Numbered from the stretch's first letter, positions 26,040 through 34,580 are shown. The stretch is 64,000 nt of DNA from Stenotrophomonas geniculata ATCC 19374 = JCM 13324 (GCF_001431625.1 NZ_LLXT01000102.1:1-64000); one strand, 5' to 3'. Made by a program: numbers and translations. Notes: generated by a model not told the origin, from the letters alone.

Positions 26040-26374
26040 GCACGTCAGCGATGGTGAGCTGGGCCATTACGGTCGTCAGCGAATTCGAAGGTGCCGGCCG
26101 CCGTATCCCCGCCGCGGTAGTGCCGCTGCTGCCGATGGTAGAGGTGGTGCTATGGGCGAAGGAGCAGCCCGCGCCGCTAAAAATCGAAGTGCTGCAGCAG
26201 CGCTTCAACCTTTCCCGCGCCACCGCCTACCGTTGGTACAGCGCACTCCTTGACCTTCACGACCCCGCAGCCGCGTGCCGCCGCATTCCCACAGCACAGG
26301 TCCTGCGCGGATCGATGTTCCGCGCGCTGCAGGACGCAGCACGGCAGGCTGATGCCCCGGATGGTGCTGTATGA
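26036..26374 (+). CDS. HTH protein, copy A of a tandem pair
   Basis: The 112-residue protein has a helix-turn-helix in its middle (LKIEVLQQRFNLSRATAYRWYSALLD). The next gene carries a closely similar helix-turn-helix, so the two look like a tandem duplication. ATGA overlaps join it to both neighbours. DNA binding is inferred from the motif; targets unknown. Confidence 0.7.
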   Translation: MSTSAMVSWAITVVSEFEGAGRRIPAAVVPLLPMVEVVLWAKEQPAPLKIEVLQQRFNLSRATAYRWYSALLDLHDPAAACRRIPTAQVLRGSMFRALQDAARQADAPDGAV

Positions 26375-26724
26375 GCCCCATCGCGAGCCTCGGGACTGTT
26401 TGCGGTCCCCAGCGCGTGACTGGTTTCACTGAGACGCCATCGCGCGCACCGGATCACCGCCGCAAGGCGGCCCAGGACGGTCAGTGCCAGACGCAGATCA
26501 TCATGGGCTTTGTGCTCTGGGCGAGCACCTGCTGTGCGTTCTTCCCGACAGTCCAGCAGGTGCAGAATCGATTCAACGTCAGCCGTGCCACGGCCTTTCG
26601 CTGGCGACGCATGCTGGCCGACGCACTGTGCATGCCTGACGTGCCCCGCAATCCGTGTCCAGGTGTTGACTCAGAGCCGGTAGCGATGGCGCCGCTGCTG
26701 CGCGGTGCGGGGGTAGGTGCGTGA
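26371..26724 (+). CDS. HTH protein, copy B of a tandem pair
   Basis: The 117-residue protein contains VQQVQNRFNVSRATAFRWRRMLADA, paralogous to the 26036 gene's VLQQRFNLSRATAYRWYSALLD. Each copy is preceded by VLWA. The N-terminal ~40 residues differ, and the C-terminus is short. It ends overlapping the GTG of the O-like gene. Confidence 0.7.
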   Translation: MSPIASLGTVCGPQRVTGFTETPSRAPDHRRKAAQDGQCQTQIIMGFVLWASTCCAFFPTVQQVQNRFNVSRATAFRWRRMLADALCMPDVPRNPCPGVDSEPVAMAPLLRGAGVGA

Positions 26725-27725
26725 TCTACTTTGAGATGTACCCCGGCGACTACCTCAAGGACACCACGCGGCTGTGCCTGACGGACCACGGTGTCTACTT
26801 CAAGCTGATGTTGGCTTACTACTCGGAAGAGGAAGCATTGCCAGAGAGCCTGGCGGAGCTGTATGTCATCGCCGGTGCCATCAGTGCGGCCGACAAGGCA
26901 GCGGTCAAGAAGGTCGCCGAGCGCTACTTCCCTGTGGCCGAGGACGGGCTGCGGCATAGCAAACGTTGCGACGAACAGATTGCCACCGCCCAAGGGCGAA
27001 TTGCGGAAGGGCAGGGTCGTAGGGAGGAGAGGAAGAACGCCGAGGCTGAGCGGCAGGCGCGGACCCGCGCACGCCGCACGATGCTCTTTGAGGACCTCCG
27101 TAACGTCGGTGTCGTGCCGAGCGGCATGGCCACCATGGCGGAGCTGAAGGCATTGCACGTCACGCACGTCACCGGCGACGAGGACGTGACACTGGATAAG
27201 TTGTCACGCGTGACAAGTCACGGTGCGTCACGCGTGACAGGGGGTGTGAACACAGGTGTGAACACGGGTAACCAGACCCCAGACCCCACTTCTTCTACTC
27301 CAGATACATCACAGCACGCTCAAGGATCTCTGAGCGGTGTGACCGACGCAGGGCATGCGTGCCTGCTGATGCGGCAGGCCGGGTGCCATTCGACCAACCC
27401 CAGCCATCCCGATCTCCTGGCGGCGCTGGCCGAAGGCGTGACCCCGCAGGAGCTGGCCGACACCGCCGCCGAGGGACTGAGCCGTTCACCGCCTGTCGCC
27501 AAGCCATTCCCCTGGGCAATCCAGACCGCTCGAAGCCGAAAAGCCGCCGGCGCAACGCCGACGAACACCACCAACACCGGAGGCCCCAATGCAAACCCTC
27601 AACTCGGTTCTGCCGAGCACGTTGCCGAGCAGCGGCGACTCCACGAACAGCGCGCGGCAGCTGGCGGCTTTGGCGGATCAGGCGGCGACGTCATCGAAGG
27701 CGAATTCCAATGCGTCCAGCACTGA
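26721..27725 (+). CDS. O-like replication initiator with DUF1376 (YdaU-type) N-terminus
   Basis: The 334-residue protein starts at GTG 26721, overlapping the previous stop. The N-terminal ~90 residues are a DUF1376 domain: YFEMYPGDYLKDTTRLCLTDHGVYFKLMLAYY. A basic coiled stretch (RREERKNAEAERQARTRARR) follows. Residues ~148-187 are a Val/Thr-rich segment encoded by clustered DNA repeats, which I take as the origin. The C-terminal region (ALAEGVTPQELADTAAEGL) resembles a replication-protein tail. It sits directly before the P-like gene, matching lambda O in order. Confidence 0.8.
   Translation: MIYFEMYPGDYLKDTTRLCLTDHGVYFKLMLAYYSEEEALPESLAELYVIAGAISAADKAAVKKVAERYFPVAEDGLRHSKRCDEQIATAQGRIAEGQGRREERKNAEAERQARTRARRTMLFEDLRNVGVVPSGMATMAELKALHVTHVTGDEDVTLDKLSRVTSHGASRVTGGVNTGVNTGNQTPDPTSSTPDTSQHAQGSLSGVTDAGHACLLMRQAGCHSTNPSHPDLLAALAEGVTPQELADTAAEGLSRSPPVAKPFPWAIQTARSRKAAGATPTNTTNTGGPNANPQLGSAEHVAEQRRLHEQRAAAGGFGGSGGDVIEGEFQCVQH
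27159..27268 (+). other. Putative phage replication origin (iterons inside the O-like gene)
   Basis: Within 110 bp there are two perfect palindromes GTCACGCGTGAC (27203-27214 and 27227-27238, 24 bp apart). Extra GTCAC/GTGAC half sites lie at 27159, 27168, 27185 and 27217. Two direct repeats GGTGTGAACAC lie at 27243-27253 and 27255-27265. Lambda's origin also lies inside gene O. Function is inferred. Confidence 0.6.
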
Positions 27726-28302
27726 CCCGGACCAGCGCGCGGTGAGCGCCCTGTGGACCGTGTGGGAGCGCATGGCCGGCATGTTCCCAGGCAAGTGGGT
27801 GCGGGAGAACGGCGCAGCGCCGGTGAACAACGCTGGCAACCTAACCACCGCCGGTGAACTGTGGTTCCAGGTGATGTCCGGAATCACCCCGCGGCAGGTG
27901 GCTGAGGGGTTGGCCAACTGCCTGCGCAGCGCGCTGCAGTGGCCGCCGAACCCCGGCCAGTTCCGTGCCATGTGCCTAGGCGTGCCGGCGCTGGCGGAGG
28001 TCGACGGTCAGATGCGGCCGGGGCAGGCCCACAGCGGTTTCACCGTGCTGGTGCGGTCCATGCTGGACCTGCACGCCTACCGCACTGCCGAGAGCGGAGC
28101 GCTGCAGCAGCGCATGTTGGCCAACGCCTACGAGCGGGCGGTGAAGCACGTCATGGACGGCGGCGCCGTACCTGCACCGGCGGCAGCGCTGCCTGCTCCC
28201 AAGCACGAGCCGCAGGTGGTGCGCGATCGCGATGCCGCGCGCAGCGCTATGGCGCTCGCTGCTGCCGAGCTGGGGTTTGGAGGCGCGCATGGAGCCGGCT
28301 GA
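27589..28302 (+). CDS. P-like replication protein (helicase loader)
   Basis: The 237-residue protein resembles lambda P: the Ser-rich N-terminus is followed by ALWTVWERMAGMFPGKWVRENG, GELWFQVMSGITPRQVAEGLANC and WPPNPGQFRAMCLG, typical of the family. It should recruit host DnaB to the O-bound origin. The ATG at 27589 has GGAGG 5 nt upstream and lies 137 nt inside the O-like gene in another frame, an unusually long overlap. Confidence 0.85.
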   Translation: MQTLNSVLPSTLPSSGDSTNSARQLAALADQAATSSKANSNASSTDPDQRAVSALWTVWERMAGMFPGKWVRENGAAPVNNAGNLTTAGELWFQVMSGITPRQVAEGLANCLRSALQWPPNPGQFRAMCLGVPALAEVDGQMRPGQAHSGFTVLVRSMLDLHAYRTAESGALQQRMLANAYERAVKHVMDGGAVPAPAAALPAPKHEPQVVRDRDAARSAMALAAAELGFGGAHGAG

Positions 28303-28819
28303 AATCCGCATCTACCAGCGGCACCTGATGCTGTTCTGCCTCGGGATCCACGGTGACAGCACCGCAGCTGAAGCGCTGGAGCTGATGGGGAACGCTGCAC
28401 TGGAGGTGGGGGCACCACGCGAGGCCATGTTGCTGACCACGGCCGCCGCCGCCGGCCTGCTGCGAGAGCTGGACCGCGATGGCCTGGTACGCCGCTGCGA
28501 AAACCGCGACAGCGCCCGGCACGGTCGGCCGGAAGCCACCTGGGCGGTAACCGACGCCGGCCGGGTGGACTGCATGCCGCTCCCGCCCTCGGGGCAGCAG
28601 CAGCTGGCCATGCCGCAGCTGGCACCGGCACCGACCCACCGCACCCGTGGCGGCCTGTCGATGGAGCAGCTGATGGGCCTGCTCAACGTCGAGTTCGACT
28701 GCATGCTCGAGCAGATGGACCGGGAGCACCAGGCCGCGCAACAGCGCGCCCGGCACGAGTTCGATGCATTCCGGCAGCGCGCGATGCGCGTGTGGGGCGC
28801 TGCGGAGGCATCTACCTGA
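28289..28819 (+). CDS. Winged-helix-like phage protein
   Basis: The 176-residue protein starts MEPAEIRIYQRHLML. The central part (LLTTAAAAGLLRELDRDGLVRRCENRDSARHGRPEATWAVTDAG) looks like a winged helix with its wing. The C-terminal half is helical and charged (FDCMLEQMDREHQAAQQRARHEFDAF). It overlaps the P-like gene by 14 nt and is coupled to the next gene (TGATG). Specific role unknown. Confidence 0.7.
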   Translation: MEPAEIRIYQRHLMLFCLGIHGDSTAAEALELMGNAALEVGAPREAMLLTTAAAAGLLRELDRDGLVRRCENRDSARHGRPEATWAVTDAGRVDCMPLPPSGQQQLAMPQLAPAPTHRTRGGLSMEQLMGLLNVEFDCMLEQMDREHQAAQQRARHEFDAFRQRAMRVWGAAEAST

Positions 28820-29331
28820 TGCCGCCGAAGAAGACATCCAGCCGCTCACTGCGCTACGCCACCACGCAGGACATGCCGGAGGGCATGCGTCGCCTGGTGC
28901 AGGCAAGTACAGCCGCCGCTGCACTGGCGCCGACCGCGCCACGCGCGTATCGGCCGCCGACGGCGGGCCAGCCTGCCGGAAGCGGCAACGCCGCCGGCAA
29001 GGTCGCGCGTGGCCGGCCCCGCCATGTTCCCGGCGAGATGAACAAGACCGAAGAGGCCTACGCCGCGCACCTGGCGCTGCAGCTGGCCGCCGGCGAGATT
29101 GCTTGGTTCCGGTTCGAGTCCGTGAAGCTGAAGTTGGCCGAGAAGACCCACCTCACCATCGACTTCTTCGTGATGACGGCCGCCGGCGACCTGGAGGCCC
29201 ACGAGGTGAAGGGATTCTGGGAGGAAGACGCCCGCGTGAAGGTGAAGGTGGCCGCCGAGATGTACCCGTTCCGATTCCTGGCAGTCCAGCGCGCCCCCGG
29301 CGGCGGCTGGAAAACGGAGGTGTTCTCTTGA
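28819..29331 (+). CDS. DUF1064 family endonuclease-like protein
   Basis: The 170-residue protein has a basic low-complexity N-terminus followed by the DUF1064 core. NKTEEAYAAHLALQLAAGEI is followed by the nuclease-like elements TIDFFVM ... LEAHEVKGFW, i.e. D and E-x-K spaced as in PD-(D/E)xK folds. DUF1064 proteins are common in lambdoid replication/recombination modules and are thought to be Holliday-junction-type resolvases. The start is by TGATG overlap. Confidence 0.8.
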   Translation: MPPKKTSSRSLRYATTQDMPEGMRRLVQASTAAAALAPTAPRAYRPPTAGQPAGSGNAAGKVARGRPRHVPGEMNKTEEAYAAHLALQLAAGEIAWFRFESVKLKLAEKTHLTIDFFVMTAAGDLEAHEVKGFWEEDARVKVKVAAEMYPFRFLAVQRAPGGGWKTEVFS

Positions 29332-30119
29332 ACGCGATGATGATTGGCGGCGCCAGCGTGCGCCGCGACGATGTGGGCAGGTTCTGCCTGAACGATCTGC
29401 ACCAGGCCGCCGGCGGCGCCAAGCGGCACCAGCCCAGCGACTGGCAGCGCCTGAAGCAGACCGAGGAACTGGTGGCCGAACTGGTCAACTCCGGGGAATC
29501 CCGGGTTTACCCGGTGCACTCGGTAGCCGGCCGCTACGGCGGCAGTTACGTGGTGCGCGAGCTGGTCTATGCCTACGCCATGTGGATCAGCCCCAGCTTC
29601 AGCCTGCAGGTGATTCGCGCCTATGACGCGCTGGTGGCCGGGTCGCCTGCACCTGACCCGATGCAGGCGTTGACCGACCCGGCGACGCTGCGCGCGCTGC
29701 TGCTGTCCTACAGCGAGAAGGCCGAGATCCTCGAGGCGCGCGTGCAGTACCAGGAGCCGCAGGTCCGCGCGTTGCTGCGCCTGACCCAGGCCGACGGCGC
29801 CTTCAACATCAGCACCGCGGCCAAGATGCTGCAGGTGCAGCCGCGCCAGCTGTTCGCCTGGCTGGCCGAGCACGGCTGGATCTACCGCCGCGCCGGCAGC
29901 AAGAACTGGCTGGCGTACCAGACCCGCCTGCAGCAGGGCGTGCTGACGCACAAAGCCAGCGTGCAGCGGCGGGAGGGGGAGCCGGATCGCGTGCACGAGC
30001 AGGTGCTGGTGACCGCGAAGGGGCTGTCGCGACTGGCCGAGAGCATCGACCGGGACCAGATGACCTGGGCGCAGGCCGACGCGGCGACCGGGCTGCAGCT
30101 GGCTGCGGAGGTGGCCTGA
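29328..30119 (+). CDS. Antirepressor-like protein (KilA-N + KilAC domains)
   Basis: The 263-residue protein has an N-terminal KilA-N-like domain (FCLNDLHQAAGGAKRHQPSDWQRLKQT, then GGSYVVRELVYAYAMWISPSFSLQVIRAYDAL). A C-terminal KilAC-like domain follows (GAFNISTAAKMLQVQPRQLFAWLAEHGWIYRR). It starts at TTG 29328: GGAGG lies 7 nt upstream and the codon overlaps the previous stop (TTGA); the first ATG is at 29337. It probably modulates repression or host regulators. Confidence 0.85.
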   Translation: MNAMMIGGASVRRDDVGRFCLNDLHQAAGGAKRHQPSDWQRLKQTEELVAELVNSGESRVYPVHSVAGRYGGSYVVRELVYAYAMWISPSFSLQVIRAYDALVAGSPAPDPMQALTDPATLRALLLSYSEKAEILEARVQYQEPQVRALLRLTQADGAFNISTAAKMLQVQPRQLFAWLAEHGWIYRRAGSKNWLAYQTRLQQGVLTHKASVQRREGEPDRVHEQVLVTAKGLSRLAESIDRDQMTWAQADAATGLQLAAEVA

Positions 30120-30406
30120 TGGACGCCATCGAGAAGCGGTCGCGGGCGCTGCTGGACGCCGAGCTGCGAAAGCTCGGGTTGCATGAGGACGCCCATCACG
30201 TTGGTTGCGGTGCTGACCTCGACAGGAACGATCAGGCCGCGATCAACGCCATTTCTGCCGCCAGCACTCCGCCCGAGGGCTACGTGCTGGTGCCGGTGGG
30301 TCTGTCGAGTTCGATGGCGAAAGCCGCCTGGGCGACTTTGGCCGACGACGGATCCTTTGGGGAGATATGGACGGCCATGCTCGCCGCTCGCCCGGAGGTG
30401 CCGTGA
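30119..30406 (+). CDS. Small hypothetical phage protein
   Basis: The 95-residue protein ends in a conserved-looking phage module (GYVLVPVGLSSSMAKAAWATLADDGSFGEIWTAMLAARP). Joined to both neighbours by TGATG overlaps. Function not recognised. Confidence 0.65.
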   Translation: MDAIEKRSRALLDAELRKLGLHEDAHHVGCGADLDRNDQAAINAISAASTPPEGYVLVPVGLSSSMAKAAWATLADDGSFGEIWTAMLAARPEVP

Positions 30407-30837
30407 TGGGCGGCGCAATCGTCACGCGGCGGGAAGTGGCACCGATGAAGCCGGGTACTGCGATGGAAGAACAGCTGCAGCTCAAGGGCATTGGCCGGCT
30501 GCTGGCCGGGTTCGGGTATCGCTACGGGTCTGAAGTCCAGCTGCACGAGGTGATGGCCACCGTTCTGGACCAGGCTGGCCATGCGCACGTGCGCGAGCAC
30601 CGGCTGGACGCCAGTAACCGCGCTGACTTCTGGCTGGATGGCCTTGTGATCGAGGTGAAGGTGGCCGGCTCGCTCGCCGATGCGCTGCGGCAGGTCGGGC
30701 GCTACATCAACCTGCCACAGGTGCGCGGGGTGCTGCTGGCCACCACCGAACGCTGGGGGGACCGCCCGCTGGTGGCCCGGCCGGCTTGGCAGGGCAAGCC
30801 CTTCAACATTATTCGCCTGAAGAGGCAGGCACTGTGA
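30406..30837 (+). CDS. Putative PD-(D/E)xK nuclease
   Basis: The 143-residue protein carries HRLDASNRADFWLDGLVIEVKVAGSLADALRQVGRYI: an acidic D followed by E-V-K, the classic nuclease core, plus a downstream Gln/Arg helix. GGAGG is 7 nt before the ATG. It immediately precedes and is coupled to an SNF2-type helicase gene, suggesting a nuclease-helicase unit in recombination or DNA defence. Confidence 0.7.
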   Translation: MGGAIVTRREVAPMKPGTAMEEQLQLKGIGRLLAGFGYRYGSEVQLHEVMATVLDQAGHAHVREHRLDASNRADFWLDGLVIEVKVAGSLADALRQVGRYINLPQVRGVLLATTERWGDRPLVARPAWQGKPFNIIRLKRQAL

Positions 30838-32585
30838 TGCAGACGACTTATGGAACCCTCCTGTACAGCGCCGACCGCAGTACCTGGCGGGTGGTCTGCG
30901 AGCCGCAGGTGCGTGCGCGCATGAAGCGCGTGTTTCCCCGGGTGCGCCAGCACGCCGCAGAACATATCGACCTGTCGGCGACGCCAGAGAACAGCCGGGA
31001 GCTGCAGTGGTTCACGCAGCGCTACCCGCTCTCGATGGACGACGCCACGGGGCGCACGCTTCAGCAGCTGGCCGACCAGCACGTGGAAATGGAGCGCAGC
31101 CTGGCCGAGCTGGTGGCTGGGCGCGTCCAGGTTCCGGAGTTCGCATTGGCGAGGCCCCCGCGCGAGTATCAGCGCGTGGCGGGAGCGCAGTTGGCAATCC
31201 GCGGCGGGCTACTGCTGGCTGACGATCTGGGCCTTGGCAAAACGGTCACCGGCATCTGCCCGATGGCGGTACCGGGTAACCTACCGGCGGTGGTGGTGTA
31301 CCCGGCGGCGCTGCCGAACCACTGGCCGGAGAAGCTGGCCGAGTTCGCGCCGCAGCTGCGCGTGCACCACATCAGGAAGAGCACGCCGTACCCACTCGTG
31401 CGGCAGCCGAAGCAGCGGATCAAGGATCTATGGGACTCGCTGCCGGACGTGATCCTGGTCAGCTACCACAAGCTCCGGGGCTGGGCCGAGACGCTCGGGG
31501 AGATCGCACAGTACGTGGTGTTCGAGGAATGCCAGCAGCTGCGCAGCCCAGACAGCAGCATCCACAGCGCCTGCCGCCACCTGGCCAGCCGGGCACGGCT
31601 GCGCATGGGCCTGACCGCCACTCCGATCTACAACTACGGGTGCGAGTTCTTCCATGTGGTCGACCCGCTGCTGCCCGGCTGCCTGGGCACCTATGACGAG
31701 TTCCTCCGGGAGTGGTGCATCTCCGCGCCCGGGGAGAAGGCCAAGCTGCAGGACGCTGAGCAGTTCGGCCAGTACCTGAGGCGCCAGGGGATCATGCTGC
31801 GCCGCACCCGCAAGGAAGTGGGGCGGGAGCTGCCGGCGCTGTCGAAGATCCCGCACGAGGTGGAGGCCGACGCCAAGGCCCTGGACGCCATCACCGGCGA
31901 CGCAGCGGCGCTGGCACGGATCATCCTGCGGGCCAACGAACAGTACCGCGGCGAGAAGATGCAGGCCGCCGGCGAGTTCGACCGTCTGCTGCGCCAGGCG
32001 ACGGGCGTGGCCAAGGCGCCCTACGTGGCCGAGTTCGTCAGGCTGCTGCTGGAGAGCGGCCAGAAGGTGTTGCTGTTCGGCTGGCACCGGGAGGTCTACA
32101 GCATCTGGCAGGAGAAGCTGGCCGCCTACAACCCGGTCATGTACACCGGCAGCGAATCGCCCACTCAGAAACAGGCGGCGAAGGAGGCATTCATCACGGG
32201 CGACAGCCAGGTGATGCTGATCAGCCTCCGCTCTGGTGCTGGCATCGACGGGCTGCAGCATGTGTGCAGCACCGCGGTGTTCGGCGAGCTGGACTGGTCA
32301 CCGGGCGTCCACGAGCAGTGCATTGGCCGCGTGCACCGCGACGGCCAGACGGAGCCGGTCATGGCGTACTTCCTGCTCTCCGACAGCGGGAGCGACCCGG
32401 TCGTTTCTGACGTTCTCGGCGTCAAACGGGAGCAGATCGAGGGCGTGCGCAGCCCCGGTGAGCACCTGGTGGAGCGGCTGGACGTCGGCGAGAACCAGCT
32501 GCGCGCGCTGGCGCTGCAGTTCCTTCAGCAGCAGGGCGCGCCCCTGCAACCCAACAACGTGACGAACATGGAGCACTCCCGATGA
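30837..32585 (+). CDS. SNF2-family DEAD/H-box helicase
   Basis: The 582-residue superfamily-2 ATPase has Walker A DDLGLGKT (129-136). Motif II reads EECQ (230-233) instead of DEAH. Motif III is GLTATPIYN, and motif VI is GRVHRDGQ. The first Glu of motif II replaces the usual Asp, but the second, catalytic Glu is kept. The N-terminal ~100 residues are not shared with the helicase core. TGATG overlap with the nuclease gene supports the start. Confidence 0.88.
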   Translation: MQTTYGTLLYSADRSTWRVVCEPQVRARMKRVFPRVRQHAAEHIDLSATPENSRELQWFTQRYPLSMDDATGRTLQQLADQHVEMERSLAELVAGRVQVPEFALARPPREYQRVAGAQLAIRGGLLLADDLGLGKTVTGICPMAVPGNLPAVVVYPAALPNHWPEKLAEFAPQLRVHHIRKSTPYPLVRQPKQRIKDLWDSLPDVILVSYHKLRGWAETLGEIAQYVVFEECQQLRSPDSSIHSACRHLASRARLRMGLTATPIYNYGCEFFHVVDPLLPGCLGTYDEFLREWCISAPGEKAKLQDAEQFGQYLRRQGIMLRRTRKEVGRELPALSKIPHEVEADAKALDAITGDAAALARIILRANEQYRGEKMQAAGEFDRLLRQATGVAKAPYVAEFVRLLLESGQKVLLFGWHREVYSIWQEKLAAYNPVMYTGSESPTQKQAAKEAFITGDSQVMLISLRSGAGIDGLQHVCSTAVFGELDWSPGVHEQCIGRVHRDGQTEPVMAYFLLSDSGSDPVVSDVLGVKREQIEGVRSPGEHLVERLDVGENQLRALALQFLQQQGAPLQPNNVTNMEHSR

Positions 32586-32734
32586 TCCGCGACTTTGCCA
32601 GCCTGGATGAGGCCGCCCACTACCTGTACCTGGCCGAGAAGCCCGGCCCGGTCCGCTGCCGCGTGGATGGCAGTGTCTGGGACGTCTGGCGCGATGGGCG
32701 CTCTGTCTTCGTGCAAGACGGTGAGGTGGCTTGA
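32582..32734 (+). CDS. 50-residue phage protein
   Basis: A short ORF, ATGA-coupled to the helicase stop: MIRDFASLDEAAHYLYLAEKP, then VRCRVDGSVWDVWRDGRSVFV. Compact, beta-rich composition; both ends are tied to neighbouring genes. No family recognised. Confidence 0.6.
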   Translation: MIRDFASLDEAAHYLYLAEKPGPVRCRVDGSVWDVWRDGRSVFVQDGEVA

Positions 32735-32736
32735 AC

Positions 32737-33498
32737 ATGGGGCTGGAACTGGACAGCAGCATGGCCGGCTGCGGCAACTGTGGCAGCGGGGGCGTCCGCA
32801 ATCGCGTGCGGCATTCCCGTGGTGGGGTATGTAGCGCTCAGGTGGTCTGCCAGCGCTGTGGTGCCTATGGCGCGCTGTTCGTCGGTGCCGACGCGCAGCG
32901 GCTGGCTGCTGAAGACTGGTTGCGCCGGCCAGCGTCCTTGGCCGTTCGTGGACTCCCGGCAGAGGTACGGCCGGTCCCGCCGGTAGCGACAGCGCGCGCC
33001 AAAAAGGTCGAGGAGCGCGACCCGCTCGAGCTGATCGCCCGCATGGTTGTTGGTGGCAGCTTCCGGATACCGACGCAGGGCCGCAGCACGGCCGCGATGC
33101 TCTCTGCGGCAGATGTGGCGGGCGCTGTGGGGATGATGCGAGATCCTGTTGCAAAACAGGCGGCAACCGCTGTGGCTCTGCGATCTGAAGGGCAGGCGCT
33201 CGTGCTGTTGGGGCGGAGCGCAGCTCGTCGGGTGTTCCGCATGTGCCGCGCATTCGGCGACGCAGGGCCACTGCGCTTGGATGATCCTGCCGACCGTTGG
33301 CGGCTACGCCTGGTGCTGCAGGACGCCGTGAACGATCTGGTATGGCCCGAACGGAAAGCTCCGTCGCACGCGGCAGCGAGAGCTGCGAAGATGCGGAAGG
33401 CGGACTATCTGCGGGTGTACCGCCTTGCCAAATCCACTCTCGACCACGCTGTCGACGCTGGAAGAAGGGATTTTAGTCGGAGATTGTTCTCACGATAG
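32737..33498 (+). CDS. Zinc-ribbon protein, candidate late-gene regulator (Q position)
   Basis: The 253-residue protein has an N-terminal zinc ribbon, CGNCGSGG ... VVCQRCGAYGALF, similar to Lar/restriction-alleviation type ribbons. A separate helical C-terminal domain follows, ending in APSHAAARAAKMRKADYLRVYRLAKSTLDHAVDAGRRD. It is the last gene before the cargo and lysis region, the place of antiterminator Q in lambdoid phages; a Q-like role is inference. The start could be ATG 32737 or TTG 32731, which overlaps the previous stop (TTGA). Confidence 0.6.
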   Translation: MGLELDSSMAGCGNCGSGGVRNRVRHSRGGVCSAQVVCQRCGAYGALFVGADAQRLAAEDWLRRPASLAVRGLPAEVRPVPPVATARAKKVEERDPLELIARMVVGGSFRIPTQGRSTAAMLSAADVAGAVGMMRDPVAKQAATAVALRSEGQALVLLGRSAARRVFRMCRAFGDAGPLRLDDPADRWRLRLVLQDAVNDLVWPERKAPSHAAARAAKMRKADYLRVYRLAKSTLDHAVDAGRRDFSRRLFSR

Positions 33499-33566
33499 CT
33501 GGGCGGTTCTAGGCCGCCTGAATGTGTGGGACCATCTACAGTTGGGGAACACAGGAAGCGGTCGCG

Positions 33567-34580
33567 ATGGACAAGTGGAAATTCAGGAAGTTCGGGCTAT
33601 GGCTTCGCGATCTACAGTGGGCAGCTATCGCCATCACAGTTGGAGCATTGGCGACTGTCGTTCTCAGGGCGCTGTTTCCAGACGCATTCAAAATTGACGC
33701 GATTTCGCTCGCGCTAATCGTACTGGCTGTTCTTCCTTGGCTACGATCAATCGTGAAGTCGGTTGAAGTTGCAGGACTAGGAAAGTTAGAGCTTCAGGAC
33801 GTCGAGCGAGCCGCCAAGAAGGTGGAGGACGCAGGTCTTCCGAAGCCTGAAGAAAGCGGCGTTGATGATCCGGAACTTCCTGAAGTCGGTGAGGAAACTC
33901 CTTCGGATATCGATACCGAAGAGGTGATTCCGGTTGTCACGGCTGATGAGGAGAGGAAAGAGGCATCACAAAGGAACGCAGCAGAGGGCGGGCACCAGCC
34001 GGCGCCGAGAACGGAGCCCTCAGTTTTTGCACCAATTGTTTTTGACTCATCGGAGTGGCCGCCGTCCCCACCCAAGATGTATAGACGTGGATTCGAATTG
34101 CGAAATCCATTGCATGACTACTTTTCGCTCTACCCAGAAGCCGATTCTAAAGTCCCTCTTGAGTCGGCTCGGCGGCTTCTTTATAGAGCATTGGCGCGGC
34201 TCGCTACGGAGTTCGGAGTATTCGCTACATCGACCGAGGCTACAGTTGATAATCTGGTGCGCGAAGGGGCGCTTGACGAGAAACAGGCAGACGCAGTGAT
34301 CACTGCGTCCAAACTCATAAATACGGCATCGCATGGAATGGTCAGTGGCCTAGCCATTCAGAGGACGGTTGAGCTCGTCGATGCGGTGATCAAGTCGCTC
34401 GACGTGTTGCGAGATCGGGCCGCGTCTCGAAAGCGAAAGACTGTCTCGGGTGCTGACGGACTGACATCTCCGATACCTGAAGAATCACCTGAAACTTCGG
34501 AGGGTGGCGAATCCAATGCAGGGAAGTCGCCTGGTACTGGAAAGCGGACAACGGGCCGGGAAGGCGGCGAGCAACAGTAG
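33567..34580 (+). CDS. Two-span membrane protein, moron candidate
   Basis: The 337-residue protein has two membrane segments (WAAIAITVGALATVVLRALF and ISLALIVLAVLPWL), an acidic linker, and a helical soluble C-terminal domain (SARRLLYRALARLATEFGVFATSTEATVDNLVREGALDEKQADAVI). GC is clearly lower than the structural genes. Inserted between the presumed Q gene and lysis genes, where lambdoid phages carry cargo. Function unknown; membrane-linked exclusion or defence is plausible. Confidence 0.65.
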   Translation: MDKWKFRKFGLWLRDLQWAAIAITVGALATVVLRALFPDAFKIDAISLALIVLAVLPWLRSIVKSVEVAGLGKLELQDVERAAKKVEDAGLPKPEESGVDDPELPEVGEETPSDIDTEEVIPVVTADEERKEASQRNAAEGGHQPAPRTEPSVFAPIVFDSSEWPPSPPKMYRRGFELRNPLHDYFSLYPEADSKVPLESARRLLYRALARLATEFGVFATSTEATVDNLVREGALDEKQADAVITASKLINTASHGMVSGLAIQRTVELVDAVIKSLDVLRDRAASRKRKTVSGADGLTSPIPEESPETSEGGESNAGKSPGTGKRTTGREGGEQQ

